A stretch of 64,000 bases of DNA, taken from the NCBI GenBank assembly GCA_963698015.1, contig OY969109.1, positions 62,001-126,000 of the forward strand, written 5' to 3'. Below, one piece after another: positions 7,665 to 14,580 of the stretch (positions are counted from its first letter, which is position 1; each line of letters begins with the position of its first letter). This stretch comes from VAXT01 sp963698015. GTDB taxonomy: Bacteria; Actinomycetota; Thermoleophilia; Gaiellales; Gaiellaceae. Below the pieces are notes generated by a model. That model did not search any database, was not told the DNA's origin, and saw nothing but the letters and a program-made list of their open reading frames with translations. The translations under genes and the position numbers were made by a program.

Positions 7665-9032
7665 TCAGCGACTCCTGGCGTAGGGGATGCAGAGGAGGTT
7701 CGAGCAGTGCGCGACCTCGAGGCTGTCCGTCGATCCGTCCCAGAAGGCGATCAGCCCGAGGCCGTCCGAGCCCACGGTCGCGGAGGTCGCGAAGCCGGTG
7801 TCGCCGACGGGATCGACGGTGGCGGCAACCGACGCGGAGCAGGCGACGTTCGAGCAGTGCGCGACCTTCAGGTCACCGCCGGCCAGGCTTCGATACGCGA
7901 TCAGCGCGAGGCCGTCGGAGCCGATCGTCGTCGAGACGTCCGCGGCGCCTGCGTCGACGGTCGACGTCGTGACGCTCGAGCACGAGACGTCCTGGCAGTG
8001 AGCGACCTTCACTCCGCCGTCCTCGTACGCGATCAGGCCGAGCCCGTCGCTGCCGGTCGCGATCGCCGTCGACGCTCCGACGCCCGTGCCGCCGACGGCC
8101 GAGATTGCCGCCGACGAGCAGACGACGTTCGAGCAGTGAGCAACCTCGAGCGCCTGGTTCTGGTCGTCCCGGTAGCTGATCAGGCCGAGCCCGTCCGCTC
8201 CGATCGTGAGCGAGTCGGAGCCTCCGACGTTCGGCCCGTCGAGAGTTGTCGTCGTCGCGGCCGAGCAAGCGAGATCCGAGCAGTGCGCGACCTCGAGGCC
8301 GGCCGGCGAGCGGCGGCTGATCAGGCCGAGCCCGTCCGCTCCGATCACGAGGGATGTGTCGGAGCTTGCGGAGCCGATCGTGGAGGTGGTCGCCGCGCTG
8401 CAGACGAGGTTCTCACAGTGGGCGACCCTCAGCCGAAGGTTCGAGAAGTCGACGTAGCTGATCAGACCCAATCCGTCGGCTCCGATGCCCACCGAGGAGT
8501 CGCGGCCGACGTCGCCCACGCTGTCGATCCCCGTCTTCGTCGCGCTCGTGCAGCGCGGATTCGAGCAATGGGCGACCCACAGGCTCTGGAAGTTGGGCTC
8601 GAAGTAGCTGACGAGGGGCATCCCGTCGGCACCGATCGTGATCGACGCAGTGGCTGCCGCCACTCCCGGGTTGTCGATCGTCGCCAGGCTGAAACCGGAG
8701 CGGTCGGATGCGGAGGCGCCGGAAGGCCCGGTCGGCCCGAGGGCGCCCTGTTCACCCGTCGTTCCCTCAACGCCCTGCGGGCCGGTCGCACCCTCGAAGC
8801 CCGTCGCTCCACGAGGGCCGACCGCTCCGACGACGCCCGTAGGCCCGCGAGGCCCTTTGCGCCCGCGCTTGCCCGGGAAGCCGCGCGGCCCCCGGGCTCC
8901 TGGCTTGGCCGAGGTTGTCTTCGCCGTTTGCCGAGTCGAACTCGCGCCCGCGCCGAGCGGGGTCGCAATCAGGGCGGTGGCGAGAACGGAGAGTCCTGCG
9001 CACGCGAGGACCACCCCGGGCCTTCTCTCCAT
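7665..9032 (-). CDS. secreted collagen-stalk protein with seven Cys-paired repeats (copy B)
   Basis: 455 residues, paralog of the downstream gene at 6270. Signal peptide about 1-30, ending near GAGASS, as in copy A. The collagen-like stretch (GPRGFPGKRGRKGPRG ... GPTGPSG) covers about residues 47-108. Seven repeats follow with the signature IGADGLGLISY ... VAHCSN and a C-x4-C pair in each; the last ends CIPYARSR, and a SLATID strand precedes the first. No sortase motif or lipobox is visible, so it is probably released or held non-covalently. The two genes form a small operon set between rnc and smc, which are otherwise near neighbours in actinobacteria. This suggests a lineage-specific insertion followed by duplication. 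Confidence 0.8.
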   Translation of the reverse strand: MERRPGVVLACAGLSVLATALIATPLGAGASSTRQTAKTTSAKPGARGPRGFPGKRGRKGPRGPTGVVGAVGPRGATGFEGATGPQGVEGTTGEQGALGPTGPSGASASDRSGFSLATIDNPGVAAATASITIGADGMPLVSYFEPNFQSLWVAHCSNPRCTSATKTGIDSVGDVGRDSSVGIGADGLGLISYVDFSNLRLRVAHCENLVCSAATTSTIGSASSDTSLVIGADGLGLISRRSPAGLEVAHCSDLACSAATTTTLDGPNVGGSDSLTIGADGLGLISYRDDQNQALEVAHCSNVVCSSAAISAVGGTGVGASTAIATGSDGLGLIAYEDGGVKVAHCQDVSCSSVTTSTVDAGAADVSTTIGSDGLALIAYRSLAGGDLKVAHCSNVACSASVAATVDPVGDTGFATSATVGSDGLGLIAFWDGSTDSLEVAHCSNLLCIPYARSR

Positions 9033-9041
9033 GCGCCTACG

Positions 9042-9761
9042 CTAGCGCGGCTGGATGTCGGAGCCCAGGCTCGCCAGCGCTTCGCGGGCCGCCTCCTGCT
9101 CGGCGGCCTTCTTCGATGCTCCTATCCCGACTCCGGCCTGCTCGCCGTCGATCACCGCGGCGCACGTGAACGTACGGTCGTGCGGCGGGCCCGCTACGTC
9201 GAGCACCGTGTACGTCACGGAGCGCCCCAGCCGGGCGAGCGCCTCCTGCAGCTCGGTCTTGTGATCGACGTAGGTCGTGAGCGCGTACTCGATCCGCCCG
9301 GCGAACGCGCCGACGACCGAGTCCTCGATCTGCTCGAACCCGTACTCGAGGAACACGGCTCCGAGGGCGGCCTCGAGCAGCGCCGCGAGCACGTTGCGGT
9401 TGCGCGAGAGCCGGTCGAGCTCCTCCTGTGGCACCGACGCGGCGCGCTGCGACATGCGCTCGCCGAGGTCGAGCTCCCGCGCGACTACCGCGCAGCTCGC
9501 ACGCGACACCACGTGCGAGCGGATCTTCGCCAGCTGCCCCTCGGAGAAGTCCGGGTAGCGCTCGTAGAGCTCGCGCGCGACGGCCAGCTCGAGCACGCTG
9601 TCGCCCAGGAACTCGAGCCGCTCGTACGACGAGGCGCGGTCGGGTGCCCACGACGTGTGGGTGAAGACGGTCTCCAGCCGCTCGGCGGGCAGATCGTCGA
9701 TCAGGCTCTGGAGGCTTTCCTTGTTCGCCGTGGTCGAAGTCCGGTTGGGTCGACCGGTCAT
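9042..9761 (-). CDS. rnc: ribonuclease III
   Basis: 239 residues. RNase III cleaves double-stranded RNA in rRNA precursors and structured mRNAs. The catalytic signature ERLEFLGDSVLEL is at 47-59, a second acidic cluster (EAALGAVFLEYG) follows near 130, and a C-terminal dsRNA-binding domain has the usual end GASKKAAEQEAAREAL. The ATG used lies inside an intercistronic repeat element (MTGRPNRTS is encoded by it), so the first 15 or so residues are element-derived and not part of the conserved fold. Translation could be coupled to a 34-codon ORF whose TGA overlaps this ATG. Downstream genes are the collagen-like pair, not smc. Confidence 0.96.
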   Translation of the reverse strand: MTGRPNRTSTTANKESLQSLIDDLPAERLETVFTHTSWAPDRASSYERLEFLGDSVLELAVARELYERYPDFSEGQLAKIRSHVVSRASCAVVARELDLGERMSQRAASVPQEELDRLSRNRNVLAALLEAALGAVFLEYGFEQIEDSVVGAFAGRIEYALTTYVDHKTELQEALARLGRSVTYTVLDVAGPPHDRTFTCAAVIDGEQAGVGIGASKKAAEQEAAREALASLGSDIQPR

Positions 9762-9818
9762 TTCCGACGGACGCTCGGGAGACCCGAGCGTCCTGCAGTC
9801 GGCACCGCGAGCGGTGCC
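9749..9818 (-). repeat. intercistronic leader element, copy 2 (supplies the rnc start)
   Basis: Read on the minus strand: hairpin GGCACCGCTCGCGGTGCC, spacer, a second 11-bp-stem hairpin (GGACGCTCGGG paired with CCCGAGCGTCC), then GTCGGAAATGACCGGTCGAC, whose ATG is the rnc start. Related copies lie at 9850..9919, 23100..23172 and 31039..31109. Confidence 0.85.
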
Positions 9819-9862
9819 TTGTTCGCCGCTGTGCTCGAAGTCCGGTTGGGTCGACCGGTCAT
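9758..9862 (-). CDS. mini-ORF created by the leader duplication, coupled to rnc
   Basis: 34 codons beginning at the ATG of the distal copy (MTGRPNRTSS) and reading through the second copy to VRRK. Its TGA overlaps the rnc ATG as ATGA. It is a by-product of the tandem duplication and would be translated if the distal copy initiates. No known function; it may act only by carrying ribosomes through the hairpins into rnc. No independent sign of selection is visible. Confidence 0.3.
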   Translation of the reverse strand: MTGRPNRTSSTAANKAPLAVPTAGRSGLPSVRRK

Positions 9863-9919
9863 TTCCGACGGACGCTCGGGAGACCCGAGCGTCCTGAAGT
9901 CGGCACCGCGAGCGGTGCC
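9850..9919 (-). repeat. intercistronic leader element, copy 1 (directly after the acpP stop)
   Basis: Starts at the base after the acpP TAA. Hairpin 1 is at 9902-9919 and hairpin 2 at 9870-9894, followed by GTCGGAAATGACCGGTCGAC. Same order as the copies upstream of the histidine kinase at 23160 and the GDPD gene ending at 31051. Confidence 0.85.
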
Positions 9920-10165
9920 TTACTGGTGCGACGTGACGTAGTCGACGGCCTGACCGACGGTCTGGATCTTCTGTGCGTCCTCGTCCGAGATCTTGATCCC
10001 GAACTGGTCCTCGAGCTCCATGATCAGCTCGACGAGGTCGAGGGAGTCCGCTTCGAGGTCCTCCTGGAACGACGCTTCCTCGGTGATCTCGTTCTCGTCG
10101 ACGCCGAGCTGCTCGCTCAGGACTTCCTTCACACGCTCGTACACTTCCTCGCGCGTAGCGGCCAT
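9920..10165 (-). CDS. acpP: acyl carrier protein
   Basis: 81 residues from the ATG at 10165, behind AGGTGA. ACP carries growing fatty acyl chains on a phosphopantetheine arm attached to the Ser of DSLD, here S41 in ADSLDLVELIMELED. The acidic, all-helical sequence and length are standard. It sits between plsX and rnc as in many bacteria. The stop TAA is followed immediately by the hairpin repeat that leads into rnc. Confidence 0.97.
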   Translation of the reverse strand: MAATREEVYERVKEVLSEQLGVDENEITEEASFQEDLEADSLDLVELIMELEDQFGIKISDEDAQKIQTVGQAVDYVTSHQ

Positions 10166-10249
10166 TTCACCTCGCTTTTGTCGGGTCGCAGTCTCGGGCG
10201 GCGCCGATGCTAACACGCGGCTCAGTGTCAATCGCCCTGGGCAACCAAC

Positions 10250-11314
10250 TCAGCGACCGATCTCCTCCTCGCGGGGACCTCCCGGTTCCCCCGAACCCCC
10301 TCCCCCCGTCCCCGGTGCCGCGAGCGGCATCGGGGACACACGCTCAGGGTGGCTGCCGCGCAGCCTCTCGGCGAGGCGTTCGACGACCCGGTGCTCGACC
10401 CCTCTCGCGGCTAGGCGGATCGCGTTCGCGATCGCGGTCGGCGAGGAGCTGCCGTGGGCGATCACGGCCAGTCCGCGCAGGCCGAGGAGGTAGGCGCCGC
10501 CGTAGGTGTCGGGGTCGAGCCGCTCTCGCAGGTGGCGCGCAGCCGGCCTGATCAGGAGGCCGCCGACCTTGCCGCGGGTCGACGAGCGGATCTCGTCGCG
10601 GATGCCTTCGAGGAGCGTCGCGATCGTGCCTTCCAGGAGCTTGAGGCACACGTTGCCGGTGAACCCGTCGCACACGACGACGTCGCCGGCCTTGCGGAGA
10701 ATGTGCCGGCTCTCGACGTTGCCGCCGAAGTTGAGGTCGCTCTCGGCGAGTAGCGCGTGCGCCTCGATCGTGAGCTGGTTGCCCTTCTCGGGCTCCTCGC
10801 CGATCGAGAGCAGCCGCACCTCCGGGTCGGCGATCTCGAGCATCTCGTGGGCGAAGATCGAGCCCATCTGGGCGAACTGGAGGAGGTGCTCGGCGCGGGC
10901 GTCGGCGTTCGCGCCGGAGTCGAGGAGCACAGAGGGGCCGTCGCGAGCCGGTATCACGACCGCGATCGCCGGCCGGTCGACCTCGGGCAGCCGCCGGATG
11001 TGGAACAGGCCCGCTGCGAGGGTCGCGCCCGTGTTCCCGGCGGACACGACGGCGTCCGCCTCACCGTGGCCGACCGAGCGACAGGCGAGGACGAGCGAGC
11101 TCTGGGGCTTGGCGCGCACGGCCTCGACGGGCTTCTCGTGCATCGCGATCGTCTCGGTCGCCTCGACGAGCTCGAGCCCCTGCGTGTCGAGGCCCTTCGG
11201 TCCGTAGAGCACCGGCACAACGGTGCCCGAGGCGGCCTCGAGCGCGCCCGCGACGATCTCCTCTGGCCCGTTGTCGCCGCCCATGGCATCGACAGCGACG
11301 CGGACGGCGGTCAA
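10250..11314 (-). CDS. plsX: phosphate acyltransferase PlsX
   Basis: 354 residues, TTG start at 11314, four bases after the rpmF stop. PlsX converts acyl-ACP to acyl-phosphate, the first step of membrane phospholipid synthesis by the PlsX/PlsY route. The N-terminus VAVDAMGGDNGPEEIV is diagnostic, as are SAGNTGATLAAG, LLDSGANAD and the later CDGFTGNVCLK. The last 30 or so residues (SPMPLAAPGTGGGGSGEPGG) are low-complexity, extend beyond the usual end and are encoded over a hairpin at 10308..10337, so they look like an acquired tail. Confidence 0.96.
   Translation of the reverse strand: MTAVRVAVDAMGGDNGPEEIVAGALEAASGTVVPVLYGPKGLDTQGLELVEATETIAMHEKPVEAVRAKPQSSLVLACRSVGHGEADAVVSAGNTGATLAAGLFHIRRLPEVDRPAIAVVIPARDGPSVLLDSGANADARAEHLLQFAQMGSIFAHEMLEIADPEVRLLSIGEEPEKGNQLTIEAHALLAESDLNFGGNVESRHILRKAGDVVVCDGFTGNVCLKLLEGTIATLLEGIRDEIRSSTRGKVGGLLIRPAARHLRERLDPDTYGGAYLLGLRGLAVIAHGSSSPTAIANAIRLAARGVEHRVVERLAERLRGSHPERVSPMPLAAPGTGGGGSGEPGGPREEEIGR
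10308..10337 (-). repeat. 14-bp-stem hairpin inside the plsX 3' end
   Basis: Arms GTCCCCGGTGCCGC and GCGGCATCGGGGAC with a 2-base centre and one wobble position. The core CCGCGAGCGG matches the first hairpin of the acpP-rnc leader element, and it encodes part of the low-complexity PlsX tail. Confidence 0.55.
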
Positions 11315-11318
11315 GGGA

Positions 11319-11507
11319 CTACGGAGCTGGAGTTCGGAGCGGCTCGACCTCGCGCCCCCGATACGTCTTGCAGGTCGGGCACACGCGATGCGGGAGCTTC
11401 GGCTGGTGGCAGACAGGGCACTCGTTGACCCGCGGGGCCTTCAGGCGATGCGTCGCCCTCCGCTTGTCGCGGCGTGTCGACGTCTGTCTGCGCTTCGGAA
11501 CTGCCAT
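11319..11507 (-). CDS. rpmF: 50S ribosomal protein L32
   Basis: 62 residues, MAVPKRRQTSTRRDKRR start typical of L32. Two zinc-binding pairs, CPVC at 30-33 and CPTC at 43-46, form the zinc ribbon of the C+ form of the protein. It is directly upstream of plsX, as in many genomes, but its usual partner yceD lies 3 kb away (14581..15087), separated by four plus-strand genes. Confidence 0.96.
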   Translation of the reverse strand: MAVPKRRQTSTRRDKRRATHRLKAPRVNECPVCHQPKLPHRVCPTCKTYRGREVEPLRTPAP

Positions 11508-11653
11508 GGCGGCCGCGCAGTATAGCCGCAGCCCCGCTTTCCTCCACCGTTCCAGGCTTTACCGAGGCTTTGCCTTCGCGTAGCCCGGCCTTGGGGCGTC
11601 GTCGGGAACACTCGGATCAGACAACGACGACCCACTCGGAAGGAGTGACGACC

Positions 11654-12052
11654 ATGACGAAGGCAGCCATCATCATCAGCGCGATTCTCGTTTTCGCCGG
11701 GATCGCAGCCGCCGGAACGCTCTCGAGCAGCGGGGGCAGCAACTCACCGACGATCTCGACGCCGACGCTCCCGACCACGACGAGCGACGACGTCCGGCAG
11801 GAGGATCGCCGCGCCGACGACGCCCAGGGCGTCGAAGACGTGAGCGGCCCCTGTGACGAGGCCGAGCACGCGAACGATCCGCGGTGCACCGGCGCGACCG
11901 CGGGCGTGGACGCCCGAGGCGCCGACGATGGCGTCGACGACAACGGCCACCACGGTCAGAACCGCGGCCACGGCGGCGAGCCGGGCGACGACAACGGCGG
12001 CTCCGGCCACAGCGAAGGCAACTCCGGCCACGGCGGAGGCGATGACGACTAG
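11654..12052 (+). CDS. small exported Asp/Gly/His-rich protein ending GGDDD
   Basis: 132 residues, ATG behind AAGGAG. A hydrophobic N-terminal segment (AAIIISAILVFAGIAAA) acts as a signal peptide or anchor; the mature part is low-complexity, rich in Thr/Ser then Asp, His and Gly, with a single C-x-x-x...C pair in GPCDEAEHANDPRC. It ends SGHGGGDDD. The small protein at 14266 on the far side of the two-component system also ends GGDDD after an N-terminal membrane segment. Asp/His-rich tails can bind divalent metals. I recognise no family. It could be an accessory or target of the adjacent kinase; this is inference from position. Confidence 0.6.
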   Translation: MTKAAIIISAILVFAGIAAAGTLSSSGGSNSPTISTPTLPTTTSDDVRQEDRRADDAQGVEDVSGPCDEAEHANDPRCTGATAGVDARGADDGVDDNGHHGQNRGHGGEPGDDNGGSGHSEGNSGHGGGDDD

Positions 12053-12077
12053 GGACCTCCCTCTCCCTGGCTCGACG

Positions 12078-12101
12078 GCGGCTCCGGGCAACCGGAGCCG
12101 C
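12078..12101 (+). terminator. hairpin between the exported protein and the response regulator
   Basis: Perfect 10-bp stem GCGGCTCCGG / CCGGAGCCGC with a GCAA loop, followed by TTCGCATTC. The weak T-run makes it a possible attenuator rather than a full terminator. Confidence 0.45.
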
Positions 12102-12134
12102 TTCGCATTCCCGTGGAGCGGGCAGAATCCCGAC

Positions 12135-12836
12135 ATGCAGCGGAAGCGCACGGTCCTCCTCGTCGAGGACGAGCCCTCGATCGCCGAGCCGCTCGCGGAG
12201 GCGATCGCCCGCGAAGGCTTCGAGACGAAGGTCGCCGGAACGGTGGCGGAGTCGCTCGAGCTCGCGGCGCAGCTGGAGCCCGACCTCGTGCTCCTCGACG
12301 TGATGCTTCCCGACGGGTCCGGCTTCGACGTCTGCCGGGAGCTCCGTAAGCGCTCCCAGGTGCCGATCATCATGCTGACCGCCCGCGGCGAGGAGGCGGA
12401 CCGCGTCGTCGGCCTCGAGCTCGGCGCCGACGACTACGTGGTCAAGCCGTTCAGCGCGCGCGAGGTCGTCGCGCGCATCCGAGCAGTTCTCCGGCGCACC
12501 GATTCGCCGACCCCGCCCGAGGTCAGGCCGATCGAGATCGGTGAGCTCCGGCTCGACCCGGCCAAGCGCGAGGTGACGAAGGGAGGCGATGTGCTCGAGC
12601 TGAGCCGGAAGGAGTTCGAGCTCCTCCAGCTGCTGATGCAGAACGCGGGCTCGGTGGTGACGCGCGAGCAGGCGTTCGAGGACGTCTGGGACACGAACTG
12701 GTTCGGGTCGACGAAGACGCTCGACGTGCACGTCAGCGGGCTGCGGCGCAAGCTGGGCGACGACTCGAGCGAGCCGCGGTTCCTGCACACCGTCCGCGGC
12801 GTCGGCTTCCGGTTCGCCTCGCCCGACGAGCTGTGA
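12135..12836 (+). CDS. OmpR/PhoB-family response regulator
   Basis: 233 residues. Receiver domain about 5-118, with the acidic pair ED at 11-12, phospho-acceptor D55 in LLDVMLPDG, and K104 in VVKPF. C-terminal winged helix (GELRLDPAKREV ... LSRKEFELLQLLM ... VDVHVSGLRRKLG variant VHVSGLRRKL). It controls transcription when phosphorylated by the kinase encoded immediately downstream: the RR stop and the HK start overlap in GTGA at 12833-12836. The pair lies on the plus strand, opposite to the housekeeping operon it interrupts. Confidence 0.93.
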   Translation: MQRKRTVLLVEDEPSIAEPLAEAIAREGFETKVAGTVAESLELAAQLEPDLVLLDVMLPDGSGFDVCRELRKRSQVPIIMLTARGEEADRVVGLELGADDYVVKPFSAREVVARIRAVLRRTDSPTPPEVRPIEIGELRLDPAKREVTKGGDVLELSRKEFELLQLLMQNAGSVVTREQAFEDVWDTNWFGSTKTLDVHVSGLRRKLGDDSSEPRFLHTVRGVGFRFASPDEL

Positions 12837-14251
12837 GCCTCCGGCTCAGGCTACTCCTGGCTTTCGCGTACGGCTTCCTGCTGATCGTGATCGCGCTCGA
12901 GGTCCCGCTCGCGCTGAACCTCAGGCGCCGCGTCGACGCCGAGGTGCGGAACGACGCAGCGGGCCAGGCGCACATCGTCGCCGCGCAGGCGTCGGGCTCG
13001 ATGGGGCGCCCGCTGCATCTCCGGAGAATCGCGAATCAGGCGGCGTCCCAGCTCGGCGCGCGCGTGATCGTCGTCGACTCGGCAGGAATGCTGCGCGCGG
13101 ATTCCGCCGGGAGCCCGCGTCGGTCGTTCGCGAGCAGGCCGGAGATCCAGATCGCGCTCACGGGCAGGACCGCGCAAGGCACTCGGCACAGCGACACGCT
13201 CGGCGAGGACCTGCTCTACAGCGCCGTCCCGGTCACGAACGGCGGGCGGATCGCGGGCGCGGTCCGTGTGACGCAGAGCGTGAGCGCGGTGCACGACCGT
13301 GTCCGTCGGAGCGTGCTGGCCCTCGCCGCGATCGGCGCCGCGGCACTCGGCCTCGGGCTCGTGCTCGCGTGGTTCCTCGCCGACTCGCTCTCACGGCCGC
13401 TGCGCAAGCTCGCCGCGACAGCGAGACGGGTCGAGAAGGGCGACCTCGACGCGCGGGCCGAGGTCGCCGGCGCAACGGAGCAGCGCGAGGTGACGATCGC
13501 GTTCAACGACATGACCGAGCGGATCGGAACCGTCCTCGCGGCCCAGCGCGAGTTCGTGTCGAACGCGTCGCACCAGCTCAGGACGCCGCTGACCGGGCTC
13601 CGGCTGCGACTCGAGTCGGCGGCCGCAAAGGCCGACAGCCCCGAGCTCGAGCGCGAGCTCACCGCCGCGGAGCAGGAGGTCGACCGGCTGGCCCGCCTGC
13701 TGAACACCCTGCTCATGCTCGCGCGCGAAGGGCAGACCCGCGTCACGGGCAGGCTCGTCTCGCTCGGCCTCGCGTCCAAGCACGCGCACGAGCGCTGGGA
13801 AGCCCGCTCCACGCAGCTCGGCCAGCGGCTCGTGCTGGAGCCGGGCGTGGACGTCGTCGTCCTCGCGGTCGAGGAGGACCTCGCGATCATCCTCGACAAC
13901 CTGATCGAGAACGCGCTCCACTACTCGCCCGAGGGGAGCACGGTCACGATCGACTTCGGCCGCGACGGCACCGACGCGTACCTCGCGGTGCTGGACGACG
14001 GCCCGGGGATCGCACCCGGAGAGGAGGAGGCCGTGTTCGAGCGCTTCAGGCGAGGCAGCGCAAGCAAGAGCTCCTCGGGCACAGGCCTCGGGCTTGCGAT
14101 CGTCCAGACGCTCGCACAGCGCTGGGGCGGGCAGGCGAGCCTGCGCGCGAGGCCCGACGGCGGGACGCGGGCCGAGATCAGGCTTCCGACCGGCGATGCT
14201 TTACCTACACCTAACCCGGACTTGGGCGAACCGATAGGCGCCCCCTCCTAG
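12833..14251 (+). CDS. membrane sensor histidine kinase (HAMP, HisKA, HATPase)
   Basis: 472 residues, GTG start overlapping the RR stop. TM1 about 7-29, an extracytoplasmic sensor of about 130 residues, TM2 about 161-184, HAMP to about 235, then the HisKA H-box FVSNASHQLRTPL with phospho-His H247. The ATPase domain has N-box NLIENALHYSPEG, G1 DDGPGIAPGEE, F-box FERFRRG and G2 GTGLGLAIV, all intact. It should autophosphorylate and pass phosphate to the response regulator at 12135. The sensor domain has no recognisable ligand fold. The flanking GGDDD-ending membrane proteins are candidates for its signal or regulation. Confidence 0.93.
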   Translation: MSLRLRLLLAFAYGFLLIVIALEVPLALNLRRRVDAEVRNDAAGQAHIVAAQASGSMGRPLHLRRIANQAASQLGARVIVVDSAGMLRADSAGSPRRSFASRPEIQIALTGRTAQGTRHSDTLGEDLLYSAVPVTNGGRIAGAVRVTQSVSAVHDRVRRSVLALAAIGAAALGLGLVLAWFLADSLSRPLRKLAATARRVEKGDLDARAEVAGATEQREVTIAFNDMTERIGTVLAAQREFVSNASHQLRTPLTGLRLRLESAAAKADSPELERELTAAEQEVDRLARLLNTLLMLAREGQTRVTGRLVSLGLASKHAHERWEARSTQLGQRLVLEPGVDVVVLAVEEDLAIILDNLIENALHYSPEGSTVTIDFGRDGTDAYLAVLDDGPGIAPGEEEAVFERFRRGSASKSSSGTGLGLAIVQTLAQRWGGQASLRARPDGGTRAEIRLPTGDALPTPNPDLGEPIGAPS

Positions 14252-14254
14252 ACT
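14249..14254 (+). promoter_or_regulatory. -10-like TAGACT close to the start of the Pro-rich protein
   Basis: TAGACT overlaps the kinase stop codon and lies 11 bases before the ATG at 14266, leaving almost no leader. Confidence 0.35.
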
Positions 14255-14265
14255 GGGTGACGCAG

Positions 14266-14577
14266 ATGCGCGCGACGCTGACAGTTCTCGCAGTCGCCCT
14301 GGTCGGCTTGTTCGGGGCCGCGTCGCTCGGCTATGCCGCGTACGTGGTCTCGCGCGATCAGGTCGGCCTGCCGGTGACGAAGCTGAAGACGCCGCCCGGC
14401 TCGCTCGCCCCCACTCCGGCGCGGACGACGAAGACTCCGGCGCCGAAGCGCGTCGTGCCTCCTCCGCCGCCTCCTCCCCCGCCTCCGAGCACGACGACCC
14501 GCGAGCCGGGTGACGACCACGGCGGCTCGCGCGGCGGCTCCGGCCGAGGCCGAGGCCGCGGCGGCGACGACGACTAA
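14266..14577 (+). CDS. small membrane protein, Pro-rich linker, GGDDD end
   Basis: 103 residues from the ATG at 14266; a GTG at 14257 is the alternative and would add three. One N-terminal membrane segment (LTVLAVALVGLFGAASLGYAAYVV), then Thr/Pro, a run of ten prolines, and a Gly/Arg tail ending RGRGGDDD. The same end motif and layout (anchor, low complexity, GGDDD) occur in the protein at 11654, so the two bracket the two-component system. Its stop is three bases from the convergent yceD stop. No family recognised. Confidence 0.6.
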   Translation: MRATLTVLAVALVGLFGAASLGYAAYVVSRDQVGLPVTKLKTPPGSLAPTPARTTKTPAPKRVVPPPPPPPPPPSTTTREPGDDHGGSRGGSGRGRGRGGDDD

Positions 14578-14580
14578 TCG

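Larger units (their letters stand above)
9721..9919 (-). repeat. tandem duplication of leader element plus first 15 codons of rnc
   Basis: Two direct repeats, 9721..9818 (98 bases) and 9819..9919 (101 bases), are nearly identical and differ mainly by 3 extra bases, which keeps the frame. Each unit holds both hairpins, the ATG and the start of the rnc reading frame to AACAAGG. Confidence 0.9.

Noticed and set aside
6270..9032. Regularly spaced similar DNA segments about 140 bases apart that might suggest a CRISPR array.
   Set aside because: They are in-frame protein repeats (AHCSN units) with diverged bases and intervals too long and related for spacers.
6312..9941. A 1209-codon open frame on the plus strand opposite the collagen-like genes and rnc.
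   Set aside because: High-GC antisense artefact: it runs across three well-supported minus-strand genes, is dominated by Arg/Asp/Val dipeptides and has no recognisable domain.
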